DNA of 58,947 nucleotides. It comes from an uncultured Alphaproteobacteria bacterium. Its GTDB lineage: Bacteria > Pseudomonadota > Alphaproteobacteria > Thalassobaculales > Thalassobaculaceae. Position numbers and translations under genes: made by a program. The stretch is taken from assembly GCA_902589475.1 (NCBI GenBank), contig CACITD010000009.1, positions 1 to 58,947 of the forward strand. Reading direction: 5' to 3'. Positions 46,385 through 55,507 of the stretch are shown piece by piece. Below the pieces are notes generated by a model. The model saw only the letters and a list, made by a program, of their open reading frames with translations, was not told the DNA's origin and made no database searches. Numbering within the stretch: position 1 is the stretch's first letter; every line of letters starts with the position of its first letter.

Positions 46385-47276
46385 AGTGCCTTACCAGCCA
46401 ATCCGCCGTTTCTTTCGGGCACTCCTCTATAACATAATGCCCACAATCAATTTCCCCCCCAATTAGTTCGGCAGATACATAATCGCCCCAAATTTTGAGT
46501 AAGTCTCCATAGACCTTTCCGGTATGGCTGTCTTTTCCCCAAATAATTAACGAAGGACAATCAATATGATTATGGTTTTGAAAGTCCTCGGTATCCATTG
46601 TGAAATCTGAAGTTGCGCACGCTCTATAATCCTCGCATGACCCGCGGATAGTTTTCCAATTAAAGCAGCGAATATATTCCTTCAGTGCTTCGGGAGAGAA
46701 TGGTTTGAGGCCTTTACCTGGCTTTGAGATCTTTTTCTCTATGAAGTATTCCGGAGGTACAGCAGCCATCATTCTTTCTGGCATATCATATGGTTGTATC
46801 ATAAATACCCAATGCCAAGAGGAGTCAGCCCACTCTGCGGACGTGTTGTTCCAAATATAATGGCTAGGCAGAATATCGATTAGTGCACATTTTTTTACGA
46901 TTTCTTTGTGATCTAGGGCCATGCGATGTGCGGTTCGAGCTCCTCGGTCATGGCCGGCTACGTAGAAAGTATGGTGGCCTAATACCTCCATTACTTTTAT
47001 TAAATCTATTGCCATAGCTCTAAAAGAATAATTTATACTTTCCGGTCCCCCATCTTCTGGGCCAATAGAGTCGCCGTAACCCCTAAGGTCAACACATATA
47101 ATTGAGAAATGTTTCTCAAGAAAAGGAACAACCTTATGCCAGGAGACATGAGTTAAAGGATTTCCATGTATAAGTAGCAAGGGGGGGCCTTTCCCACCCA
47201 AGCGAGCATTTATTGATGCAGCACCAAAACCACTATCAGGAATATCGAAAGTTCTTTTTTCAAAATTTTCAAACAT
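46374..47276 (-). CDS. fluoroacetate dehalogenase-like alpha/beta hydrolase
   Basis: A 300-residue alpha/beta hydrolase. The nucleophile elbow is GHDRGAR with Asp110, the acid is Asp134 and the base His280. Arg111 and Arg114, which hold the carboxylate in fluoroacetate dehalogenase, and His155, Trp156 and Tyr217 (halide pocket; Tyr219 in the known Rhodopseudomonas enzyme) are all present. LHGNPLTHVSW-like and DLRGYGDS stretches agree. It would hydrolyse fluoroacetate or a related haloacetate to glycolate and halide. Other substrates remain possible. It overlaps the SDR end by 11 bases. Confidence 0.87.
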   Translation of the reverse strand: MFENFEKRTFDIPDSGFGAASINARLGGKGPPLLLIHGNPLTHVSWHKVVPFLEKHFSIICVDLRGYGDSIGPEDGGPESINYSFRAMAIDLIKVMEVLGHHTFYVAGHDRGARTAHRMALDHKEIVKKCALIDILPSHYIWNNTSAEWADSSWHWVFMIQPYDMPERMMAAVPPEYFIEKKISKPGKGLKPFSPEALKEYIRCFNWKTIRGSCEDYRACATSDFTMDTEDFQNHNHIDCPSLIIWGKDSHTGKVYGDLLKIWGDYVSAELIGGEIDCGHYVIEECPKETADWLVRHFTE

Positions 47277-47330
47277 AATAAGAGCTTTTTCCTTGTCTGC
47301 AGTTTTGGTTACACATTCTCAAAAACAAAT

Positions 47331-47660
47331 TTAATTGTCGCTTTGTTGTTTGAAATCTAGTTTCCGTTTCCTGTAAATAAGATAAAGATTTCTGGTGTAG
47401 ATTAATATTCCTGTACCCTGGCCTACCATTATTACCAGATCCTTTTTTGAAAAAGCATAGATAAAAAGCGTAATACCTCCGAGCAGACTAAAATACCAAA
47501 ATGGCAGGGGAATAACACTTTCGCGCTTTTTTTCGCTTACTACCCATTGTATCAAAAACCTCGCGCTAAAAAGACCTTGCCCAATAAAACCAATTATAAG
47601 AAGAATAGCCTCGTTGGTTCTTATTCCATTTGGGAAAAACCAATCTAGTAAGAGTTCCAT
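47331..47660 (-). CDS. LABN-domain (LpxB N-terminal-like) membrane protein
   Basis: A 109-residue protein of three or four membrane segments with the lipid-A-disaccharide synthase N-terminal domain: IGFIGQGLFSARFLIQWVVSE and PLPFWYFSLLGG are the hallmark stretches. These proteins resemble PQ-loop carriers and often stand beside GT2 glycosyltransferases of envelope pathways. Here the GT2 gene ends 6 bases upstream, and the whole set runs GT39-PAP2-GT2-LABN. The exact function is unknown. Confidence 0.87.
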   Translation of the reverse strand: MELLLDWFFPNGIRTNEAILLIIGFIGQGLFSARFLIQWVVSEKKRESVIPLPFWYFSLLGGITLFIYAFSKKDLVIMVGQGTGILIYTRNLYLIYRKRKLDFKQQSDN

Positions 47661-47666
47661 CTAGTT

Positions 47667-48395
47667 TTATTCCTTGCTATCCGTGTTTTTTGGGTACCTT
47701 CGTATGAGCCACATAACTCCCAGAACGTCAACAATACCTGCAACTAATCTTTGAAAGTTTGCGTATTTGGAAACCCCGTGCCTTCGATTCCTATGGTTCA
47801 CTGGAACAACAAAGATCCTACAGCCCTCCCTTTTTGCAAGGGCTGGTAAAAAACGATGGATATGATCAAAATACGGCAATCTAAGAAATAAATTTTTATG
47901 AAATAACTTCAAACCGCATCCTGTGTCTGGATTGTCGTCTTTCAACAGATTAGCGCGTATAGTATTTGCTATTTTTGATGCGTAGCGTTTCGCCCAGGGG
48001 TCTTTTCTTTTTACCCTATGTCCTGTAACCATTGCAAAATGGGTGTCGTGGCTTTGTTCGAATTTTTTCAAAAGACTGGGGATGTCAGCAGGATCATTTT
48101 GACCGTCACCATCTAAGGTAACTATTATGTTGTTTTTGGCAGCGAGAATTCCAGTACGGAGTCCAGCGCTCTGACCTGAGCGTTGTGAGTGATGGATTAC
48201 ACGAATTTCCGATATTTCGTTTTTAAGTTTCGTTAATGTGACGGCGGTAGAGTCTGCACTACAGTCGTTTACAAATATTATTTCATAGTCACATATTCCT
48301 TTCAATGCGGATCCAATCTCTTGTGCCAAAGGATATATATTCTCCTCTTCATTAAACACTGGCACCACTACTGAAATGGAAGATCCTATATTCAT
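47667..48395 (-). CDS. GT2 glycosyltransferase (polyprenyl-phosphate sugar synthase type)
   Basis: A 242-residue GT-A fold enzyme. ISVVVPVFNEEENI opens the fold, FVNDCSADST and LDGDGQNDPADI hold the metal and sugar nucleotide, and GVSKYANFQRL is typical of the DPM/ArnC-like group. A single hydrophobic stretch near the end (VAGIVDVLGVMWLI) may bind the membrane. It would load a sugar onto a polyprenyl phosphate that the GT39 enzyme then uses. The sugar is not visible. Confidence 0.9.
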   Translation of the reverse strand: MNIGSSISVVVPVFNEEENIYPLAQEIGSALKGICDYEIIFVNDCSADSTAVTLTKLKNEISEIRVIHHSQRSGQSAGLRTGILAAKNNIIVTLDGDGQNDPADIPSLLKKFEQSHDTHFAMVTGHRVKRKDPWAKRYASKIANTIRANLLKDDNPDTGCGLKLFHKNLFLRLPYFDHIHRFLPALAKREGCRIFVVPVNHRNRRHGVSKYANFQRLVAGIVDVLGVMWLIRRYPKNTDSKE

Positions 48396-48485
48396 TTTAA
48401 TAACCCTAAGACTTGCTGGTTAATTCTATCTTTATCATGTTGTCAGCAATAATCGCTTAATCGAATAAGTATTAGAGACTTTCTA

Positions 48486-49172
48486 TTACTTTTGTTTGGA
48501 TAATAGAACACGAAAATAATATCGGTTTAATAATATCGCTGTAACTATACCTAGATATGCTCCAAAGATTACATCACTAGGAAAATGTGCGAGTATCATA
48601 ATCCTGCTTATGCCGACCGTAATAGCTAATAATAAAAACAAGATTAAATGCCTTGGGTATATTATCGATAGTGCAACACAAATAGAAAAAATTGTTTGTG
48701 AATGTCCAGACGGAAACGAATTCATTGCTATGTCAAAGTTGAGTGGAGAAAAACCATATAGATCGTCTGTAAATAAATAACGAGGCCTATATCGCCCTAC
48801 TATTATTTTTATTATATGGTGCAAAATGCCTGACACTACGCACGATACTATAAGATACAAAAAAATCGACTTGTAGCGTTTGAATTTCTCTTCGTGCTTT
48901 TCCAGGATAGGAAGCTGTGGTCCCAATAAGGATACAGAAAGACCTATGACGAAAATTACGAGCCACCACGTAGCATCACCGATTACAGTAATAATCCGAA
49001 ATGTATCAATAAATAAATAGGTCCGATGTTGGTCTATCAAAAGTGCTAGGTTTCGTTCGAAAAAAAAACCAATGAAAATTATAAATACGATTACAAAAAA
49101 GAGTGTTAGACCCAGCGGTTGGTGCCTAATGATCTGCAAAAACTTTCCAATTTTAGATTCATTGTTTAACAT
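48486..49172 (-). CDS. PAP2-family membrane phosphatase
   Basis: A 228-residue membrane phosphatase with the three PAP2 motifs: KIIVGRYRPR, FPSGHSQT and SRIMILAHFPSD, carrying the catalytic histidines and arginine. Five or six membrane segments are predicted by eye. Relatives dephosphorylate undecaprenyl diphosphate, phosphatidyl lipids or lipid A (LpxE/LpxF). Its place between a GT39 and a GT2 gene points to lipid A or carrier-lipid dephosphorylation, which is inference. Confidence 0.9.
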   Translation of the reverse strand: MLNNESKIGKFLQIIRHQPLGLTLFFVIVFIIFIGFFFERNLALLIDQHRTYLFIDTFRIITVIGDATWWLVIFVIGLSVSLLGPQLPILEKHEEKFKRYKSIFLYLIVSCVVSGILHHIIKIIVGRYRPRYLFTDDLYGFSPLNFDIAMNSFPSGHSQTIFSICVALSIIYPRHLILFLLLAITVGISRIMILAHFPSDVIFGAYLGIVTAILLNRYYFRVLLSKQK

Positions 49173-49183
49173 AGTCGCCTACA

Positions 49184-50887
49184 TTATTTAAACTCTATCG
49201 AAGAGCAGAAAAAAATAAGAAGACTGATAGCCCGGCCTTTCGAGTAGTTAAATGAGTTTATTTCTTCTATCTTTTCAATAGAAACGTTTTTATTTGATAA
49301 GCGATCTAGAAATTCATCTAAATTTGCCCTGGTCACAAGTGCATATGAATAAGGGTTGTTTAAAAGGGCTTTTACACCTTCTTCTGGGTTGACTAAAGCA
49401 GTGCTGCTACCATTGTAAAAGACCAGACTCGGCTCGTGGTATCCTATAGCGACCAGAGGATACTTACCTTTGCTATGTTCCTCTATAATTTGAGCAACTT
49501 GCTTAGATGGAAAAAGCCATTTTAAATCTGGAATTGACCATTGTAGTACTGGAATAAAGAAGAGCCCTACTAAAGCTACTGAAACTGAGAGTGAAAGGAC
49601 ATATTTCTGAAATAAGAATAATGCATAAGCAACGATTAGAAGAAAAACAAACATCAAGCTATTAATAATGGCTGCAAAATTTAAAACCAAAAAATCTATT
49701 TCGTTTAATTTTTCAAAAATTAACTCCGGGGTTGCAACAAGTTCTGGGGTCAGTAATTTGGTTTGCTGTAAGAAATTAGAAACGAGTAAAAAGCTGAGGC
49801 CAACTACAAACCAAATGACCCCAATGATTGCCACTTCTATGGTGCTTAAAGAGACAGTTGATTTGTTACCCTCTTCTTTTGCGACGTTTGTCATCCAATA
49901 AGAAATTATAATTGCAATTGCGGGGTAGAGCGGTAACACGTAGTGTGGAAGCTTCGTAGGGATGATTTCGAGCATCACCCATGTTGGAATAACCCAAGCA
50001 AAAAGAAATTTTATGGTGTTTGTTTTTCTTGAATTAATGGCAAATTTTAATGCTGGATAAATAAATAAAGAACTTGGCCAAAGCGTAATTAGCGCAAGTA
50101 ATAAATAATAGCCAGGAGGGAGGCCATGAGATTCTACCCCGCTAAGTAATTTTGGTAGCAAATCTTGCCCTAGAGAGGATTGTAAAAATTCCCCTGAAGA
50201 TTGTACCTGGATTGAAATTATCCACGGTAGGCAAATGCATGCTACTAGAGAAAAGCCTGAGAGAGGTCTTAGCTTTAACAGCCATTTTATTTCTCGATCG
50301 ATAATGGAAACGACTAACACGGTCAGGAAAATCACTAAAGGGGTCACTGGACCTTTGATCATAACTCCGAAACCAATACCTCCCCATAAACATAACCAAT
50401 TTAGCCAACTTAAATGGTTTCTGTAGGTGCTTATTAGACCGAATTGTGCGATGACCACAGACGCTAGAAGCAATGCGTCACTTTTGGCCATATGGGCCTC
50501 GCCAATTAAAAGAGGGGTTGATGAGAGTATTATGGCAGCAATTATTCCGCCTGGCGGAGGCAAAAAAACGTTAGCTAAGAAGTAAGTTCCAATAACCGCA
50601 ATTATAGCTGCTAGTAAGGATGGAATTCGGTATGACCAGATTTCTTTTAGTTTAGAAGGCGATAACAGATTAACGCTGGCTGCCTGAAGCCAATAGGTCC
50701 CAGCAGGCTTTTTGTATCGAGGTTCTTCTTGAAAACGAATATCTACAAAATTACGGCTCTCTAGCATCTGTTTGCTGGCTTGAGCAAAACGAGCTTCGTC
50801 CCGGTCCAAGGCTGGTATCGTGAATAAGCCTGGGAGGTAAAAGGACAAGCAAATCAATATTATGAGGGTGACATTTTTGAAATGCAC
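49184..50887 (-). CDS. GT39 (ArnT-like) membrane glycosyltransferase
   Basis: A 567-residue polytopic GT-C enzyme. The first loop has PALDRDEARFAQ, the conserved Asp-Glu, and RYKKPAGTYWLQ, as in ArnT and rhizobial Rgt proteins, followed by about a dozen membrane segments. It would transfer a sugar from a polyprenyl phosphate to a lipid, possibly a lipid A phosphate, on the periplasmic side. It is the first gene of the four-gene cassette; its stop is 11 bases from the PAP2 gene. The acceptor is unknown. Confidence 0.9.
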   Translation of the reverse strand: MHFKNVTLIILICLSFYLPGLFTIPALDRDEARFAQASKQMLESRNFVDIRFQEEPRYKKPAGTYWLQAASVNLLSPSKLKEIWSYRIPSLLAAIIAVIGTYFLANVFLPPPGGIIAAIILSSTPLLIGEAHMAKSDALLLASVVIAQFGLISTYRNHLSWLNWLCLWGGIGFGVMIKGPVTPLVIFLTVLVVSIIDREIKWLLKLRPLSGFSLVACICLPWIISIQVQSSGEFLQSSLGQDLLPKLLSGVESHGLPPGYYLLLALITLWPSSLFIYPALKFAINSRKTNTIKFLFAWVIPTWVMLEIIPTKLPHYVLPLYPAIAIIISYWMTNVAKEEGNKSTVSLSTIEVAIIGVIWFVVGLSFLLVSNFLQQTKLLTPELVATPELIFEKLNEIDFLVLNFAAIINSLMFVFLLIVAYALFLFQKYVLSLSVSVALVGLFFIPVLQWSIPDLKWLFPSKQVAQIIEEHSKGKYPLVAIGYHEPSLVFYNGSSTALVNPEEGVKALLNNPYSYALVTRANLDEFLDRLSNKNVSIEKIEEINSFNYSKGRAISLLIFFCSSIEFK

Positions 50888-51026
50888 TGTCTTAACTCTT
50901 TGTCGATGAAACTTCGGTTGTCACGATAGACTGCCTATCTAAAATTTTACCTAAAACTGGTTTTCAAAAAAATATAATATTCGGGTACGAAAGCGGATGG
51001 AAGTGCTTTAGGTAAGTGCCCTATGG

Positions 51027-52499
51027 CTATTTTAAATCTTTTAATTGATTCTTGATTATACTTCTAGCAGGCGCATTCGGGCCCATTTTTTCGAGGAGTT
51101 TGCCCCATAGTTTTCTAGCTGAGGAATTATCGCCTTCGGCTTTAGCCAGCAACCCTCCAAAGTAGAGCGCTTCCGGGTGCTCCGGTGCTTGCCTACGTAT
51201 CCTTTCCACGACAACTCTGAATTCTGCTGTCGCGCTAACGTTGGGTGATCCTTCCGGGAAAAGCACTCTTGCTAATTCTAATTGAAGGTCTATTCTTGTT
51301 GGTGCAAGATTTGCTGCCATTATTAAAGCTTGTTTAGATTTTTCTGGCTTACCCAATACGTTGTAGGATCGACTTAAACGAAGCCAGCCGTTGAGGTCAT
51401 TGGGGTTATCTTTTAGTTTCGCAGCTAAACCGTCAACCATATTATTAATCATGTCTTGGCGATCGCTCTTAGATAAGGTTTGGGCAGCACGAATATCTTC
51501 CGACGTGGGACCTTGGAAGCCCTCTTTTAATATGGATGGCTTAGCAGTGTTTTCACTGGATGCGGTGGATTTTTGATTCGCCGCAAGTTTCTGCTTAGGT
51601 TCACTTGTTTTAATCCCTAAGTCTTTGGTCGCTTGGTCGATGCGTGACGTTAACATTTTGCGCCAGGGTGCATTTTGAGGTGTTTCGTCAAGGAGAGTGG
51701 TCCATTTTTGAAGCGCTAGCTCAATTTTTTCCTGTTGATAGTCAGCTAGCCCCAGATAATAACGCACTCTTGGGTCTTTAGGGATACTTTTGGATATTAG
51801 CTTGAATTGCTTCAGTGCCTCCCGTGAGATGCGCCCTTGGGCTGCCAGAACAAGTGCTTCAGCATATGTTGCCCGGAGTTCTAAACTACTTGGAAATATG
51901 GATACAGCTTGCCTCAGTGAATCAGAGGCTGCCTCATATTGCTTTCTTATCAAAAGGGTTCGTCCCAGTAGTTCCCAGTTTTGAAGGTCCTTAGGATTAA
52001 CCTTAAGTTTCTCCTGCAGATTAGTGATCATGTTGTCTATTCCGGCGTGTTGCTCGTTCGGTTTTTTTCCCTGGGAGGTGGTTTTTTCGACTGTCTTCGG
52101 AGTTGCCAGGTCTGCTCTTATTGATAAAGGAACATCTAGATGTCCCGGTGACCCAAAGTTGGCGTAAATTCCAATGGTGGCGGAAGGTATTAAAAAAGAA
52201 GCAACCAGCGTAAAGATAACATATGTTGATGGTGTTAATTGTTTGGATTGCTTTCGTTGATTAGCTTCTACATTCTCTGTTAAAATTCTTCGCTGGATTT
52301 CTGTTTTTATCGCGTCTAACTCTTTAGGGTCGACACGTCCAAGCTGAAAGTCCTTATCAACTTCGGACAGTTGATCCGTATATACTTTCAGATTGTAATC
52401 AACGTTAGTTTCCCGAACCTCTTTTTGCCTAAGAAGAGGCCAGATGACCAAAATTACACATATTAATGTTAAAAGGCCCGCAATACCCCAAAATAACAT
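51027..52499 (-). CDS. ccmI: cytochrome c biogenesis protein CcmI
   Basis: The apocytochrome-binding chaperone of System I. Two N-terminal membrane segments are seen, about residues 2-22 and 88-108, with the leucine-rich loop between them. TPR repeats fill the periplasmic rest (LLGRTLLIRKQYEAASDSL, WLRLSRSYNVLGKPEKS). The length of 490 residues is in the range of alphaproteobacterial CcmI. It is last in the operon; ccmH ends 2 bases upstream. Confidence 0.94.
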   Translation of the reverse strand: MLFWGIAGLLTLICVILVIWPLLRQKEVRETNVDYNLKVYTDQLSEVDKDFQLGRVDPKELDAIKTEIQRRILTENVEANQRKQSKQLTPSTYVIFTLVASFLIPSATIGIYANFGSPGHLDVPLSIRADLATPKTVEKTTSQGKKPNEQHAGIDNMITNLQEKLKVNPKDLQNWELLGRTLLIRKQYEAASDSLRQAVSIFPSSLELRATYAEALVLAAQGRISREALKQFKLISKSIPKDPRVRYYLGLADYQQEKIELALQKWTTLLDETPQNAPWRKMLTSRIDQATKDLGIKTSEPKQKLAANQKSTASSENTAKPSILKEGFQGPTSEDIRAAQTLSKSDRQDMINNMVDGLAAKLKDNPNDLNGWLRLSRSYNVLGKPEKSKQALIMAANLAPTRIDLQLELARVLFPEGSPNVSATAEFRVVVERIRRQAPEHPEALYFGGLLAKAEGDNSSARKLWGKLLEKMGPNAPARSIIKNQLKDLK

Positions 52500-52501
52500 A
52501 A

Positions 52502-52978
52502 TTAGGTTTTATCTTTCTGTTCTAAAAGTTTTGAAAGACTTACCCGTTCTGCTTGGCTTAGTGGTTTTTCAGATACCCGACGTTTACTTTTGTTCATAAT
52601 AAGCACAGTCATTAATAAACCAACTATCAAAAATATTAGTGGTCCATACCACAATACATAGGTTGAGGGTTTGAATGGTGGATTGAGCAAAATAAAGTCC
52701 CCATATCTGTCCACTAGAAAATCAAAAATTTCATCGTTAGTGGCTCCCGCTGTAAGTTTTTCGCGTACGAGAACTCTTAGATCCTTTGCTAAAGTTGCAT
52801 TACTATCGTCTATAGATTGGTTTTGGCAGACTAAACACCTAATGTTTTGGCTCAACATGCGAGCGCGTTCTTCCAGCAATGGATCAGCAAGCCTTTCATT
52901 TGGCTGTACTGCCATAATCGGTTGAACATAAATTAGGTAGCTAAGCACAACCAAACTGAGTGCTTTAATTCTACTCAT
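52502..52978 (-). CDS. ccmH: cytochrome c maturation thiol reductase CcmH
   Basis: A periplasmic thiol-disulfide protein that reduces apocytochrome c. A signal peptide (first about 23 residues, AVQ end) is followed by RCLVCQNQS, the redox LRCxxC motif, and a C-terminal membrane anchor (LWYGPLIFLIVGLLMTVLI). The length of 158 residues is normal. Its ATG overlaps the end of the restored ccmG frame by 8 bases. Confidence 0.95.
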   Translation of the reverse strand: MSRIKALSLVVLSYLIYVQPIMAVQPNERLADPLLEERARMLSQNIRCLVCQNQSIDDSNATLAKDLRVLVREKLTAGATNDEIFDFLVDRYGDFILLNPPFKPSTYVLWYGPLIFLIVGLLMTVLIMNKSKRRVSEKPLSQAERVSLSKLLEQKDKT

Positions 52979-53520
52979 CTTTATTATTTCTTAGTAGTTG
53001 AATAATTGGCATCAATTTTTCCTCGAGTACTCTCTCTGTTAAAGGGCCCACGTGCCGGTAACGAACCTTACCTTCTTTATCAATTAGATACGTTTCTGGG
53101 ACGCCATAAACCCCCCCAATCGATAGCAGCACGCCCATCTCTGTCAGCAACGATCCTCTCAAATGGATCGCCAAGCTCGCTTAGCCAACGTATCGCAGCC
53201 TGAGTTTGGTCTTTATAATTTATACCGAAGAGCCTAACAGTTTTTTCTTCTGAAATCTTCATTAAGATATCGTGTTCAACTCGGCATGGTCCACACCAGG
53301 AAGAGAAAAAGTTTACAAGGGTCTCGCCTCCCACCAGATCCCCGTGATCGAAACCTCTTTTATTTTTGAACAATGGTGGCAATTTGTTTTCGGGAACATC
53401 TTTATCAACTAGCGCAGATGGTATCAGTTTTGGGTCACTTTTTTTTACTATAGGAATCGTAAAGTAAGTAATTACGCCAAAAAAAACGAGTAAGGGGAAA
53501 ACAAAGATGGTTTTAGCCAT
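52971..53520 (-). pseudogene. ccmG: thioredoxin-like CcmG (DsbE), broken by one extra G
   Basis: The membrane-anchored thioredoxin-like protein that passes electrons to CcmH. ATG 53520 overlaps the ccmF stop by 8 bases; the frame gives a membrane anchor (FVFPLLVFFGVITYFTIPI), FSSWCGPCRVEH and IVADRDGRAAIDWG. It then fails at a run of seven G (53111-53117 on the plus strand as C7). Removing one G gives IDWGVYGVPETYLIDKEG, the conserved cis-proline region, and runs to TAG at 52971. Both halves are normal, and the overlaps at each end fit an intact operon, so a sequencing error or fresh mutation is likely. Slippage could also restore some protein. Confidence 0.9.
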
Positions 53521-55507
53521 GTTCGGCACCAAGCTCAGCTCTTTCATAGTTTCCGATCTTCTTTTCTGGCGCTCCGATGCGAAGTCGTCTATCAGTAAGG
53601 GAAATAACCCCGCCAAGTACCATAAGTAAACAACCTAACCATATCCAAGGAATAAGTGGATTATGCCAAATACGGAGCACCCAACCATTGCGTTTATCAC
53701 CTTCTCCTATTGTTGCATATAAATCTGCCACCACTGTGCTATAGATTGTGGCCTCTGTAGTAAGCATTTGCTGAACCGGATAAAACCGTCTTTCGGGATA
53801 TAGGTTCGCAATTGTCTTAGAACCTTTCGTAACGAGAATATGTGCTCGTTCAGTTTCATAATTTGGACCCTTAAGGCGTTCTACTTTTTGAAGCTTTAAG
53901 TTGAATCCTGCAATTTCCGTTTGGTCCTTCTCCTTCGCATTAAACACCACTTCGGATCTCCAAGCGCTATCAGCAGAGGCACCACAAACAAAAATAGCTA
54001 TCCCTAGATGAGCGAGGGTCATTCCGTATGCTGATCTTGGAAGGCCCCTGGCCCGCAAAAGTGAGTTAAGTAAAGGAATTTTAAATAATAGGATGCGGTC
54101 TGCGAGTTCCTTTAGAGCTCCGCCTCCTAACCACCCCGCAATAGCGAAACCAATTATTGGCGTAAAGGGTTTGTCACTATTTAGCAGCCAGAACAATATC
54201 CCAAGACCCCCAGAACATATTGCTGCAACCCAAAGTCTTGACATCGCAGAAGCTAGATCACCTTGCTTCCAACTAAGCATCGGTCCGATAGCCATCAAAA
54301 GTAACAGGGGGATCATAATTGGTATAAAGGTAGCATTAAAAAACGGCGGCCCAACCGAAACTTTTTGTCCTGTCGTTGCGTCCAAAAAAAGTGGGTACAG
54401 GGTACCTAGAAATACAGTGGCAGTAGCAACGGAGAGCAGAAGGTTATTCATTACAAGTCCACCCTCTCTGCTAATGGGCTGAAAAAGACCTCCTAACGCC
54501 ATTTTTGGTGCACGGATAGCAAATAGAATAAAGGCTCCCCCTACGAAGAAAGCCAGAATGGCAAGGATAAAAAGGCCTCTTTCCGGATCAACAGCAAAAG
54601 CATGAACGCTTGTTAGAACACCAGAACGAACTAAAAATGTACCCATTAGGCTTAGCGTGAATGCAAGAATTGCTAAAAGAATAGTCCAGCTCTTCAATGC
54701 ATCCCTTTTTTCAACCACTATGGCTGAGTGTAAGAAAGCAGTGCCTACCAACCAAGGCATGAAACTCGCATTTTCAACAGGATCCCAATACCACCATCCA
54801 CCCCATCCTAATTCATAGTAGGCCCACCAACTTCCTAGTGTGATACCGGCTGTAAGTGATGTCCAAGCTAAAAGAGCCCATGGGCGTACCCAGCGTGCCC
54901 ATGCTGGGCCAATATTTCCCTCAATAAGTGCCGCAATTGCAAAAGAAAAGGTTATTGAAAAACCAACATAGCCCAAATAGAGCATTGGTGGATGAAATGC
55001 TAACCCCGGATCCTGTAACAATGGGTTTAAATCACGACCGTCTAAGGGCGCAGGATTTAAACGCAAAAAGGGGTTAGAAGTAGTTATGATGAATGCGAGA
55101 AAAGCAACACCAATTGATCCCTGGATACCAAGCACCCTTGCACGGAGCGTGGGTGGTAAATTCTTGCCAAAGACAGCTACCGTAAATCCAAAAAGAGCTA
55201 GAATTAAAACCCAAAGGACCATTGACCCTTCATGATTGCCCCAGACGCCGCTTATTTTATAGAGCAATGGTTTAAGCGAATGTGAGTTTTCTGCCACATT
55301 GACAACGGAGAAATCTGACGTGATGTAGGCATTTGTTAAAGCACAAAAGGCAAATAGTATGGCAAAAAATTGAGCGATAGCTGAAGGTTTGCCTATCTCC
55401 ATCAAAACCGTATTTGATTTATGAGCACCTATTAATGGCACAACTGTTTGAACGGTTGCCATAACTAAAGCAAGAATGAGTGCAAAGTGGCCGAGTTCAG
55501 CTATCAA
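53513..55507 (-). CDS. ccmF: heme lyase CcmF
   Basis: The large membrane haem lyase of System I, 664 residues with about 15 membrane segments. The WWD haem-handling motif is present as ELGWGGWWYWDPVENASFMPW near residue 235, and GNHEGSMVLWVL and the conserved histidines near it fit. It receives haem from CcmE and joins it to apocytochrome with CcmH and CcmI. It overlaps ccmE by 4 bases and ccmG by 8. Confidence 0.97.
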   Translation of the reverse strand: MIAELGHFALILALVMATVQTVVPLIGAHKSNTVLMEIGKPSAIAQFFAILFAFCALTNAYITSDFSVVNVAENSHSLKPLLYKISGVWGNHEGSMVLWVLILALFGFTVAVFGKNLPPTLRARVLGIQGSIGVAFLAFIITTSNPFLRLNPAPLDGRDLNPLLQDPGLAFHPPMLYLGYVGFSITFSFAIAALIEGNIGPAWARWVRPWALLAWTSLTAGITLGSWWAYYELGWGGWWYWDPVENASFMPWLVGTAFLHSAIVVEKRDALKSWTILLAILAFTLSLMGTFLVRSGVLTSVHAFAVDPERGLFILAILAFFVGGAFILFAIRAPKMALGGLFQPISREGGLVMNNLLLSVATATVFLGTLYPLFLDATTGQKVSVGPPFFNATFIPIMIPLLLLMAIGPMLSWKQGDLASAMSRLWVAAICSGGLGILFWLLNSDKPFTPIIGFAIAGWLGGGALKELADRILLFKIPLLNSLLRARGLPRSAYGMTLAHLGIAIFVCGASADSAWRSEVVFNAKEKDQTEIAGFNLKLQKVERLKGPNYETERAHILVTKGSKTIANLYPERRFYPVQQMLTTEATIYSTVVADLYATIGEGDKRNGWVLRIWHNPLIPWIWLGCLLMVLGGVISLTDRRLRIGAPEKKIGNYERAELGAEHG

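Noticed and set aside
52971-53174. A separate 67-codon gene next to ccmH
   Set aside because: It is the C-terminal part of ccmG in the shifted frame.
53080-53616. A separate 178-codon gene for the first half of ccmG with an extended N-terminus
   Set aside because: The real start is ATG 53520 by overlap and membrane anchor; the end is an artefact of the frameshift.
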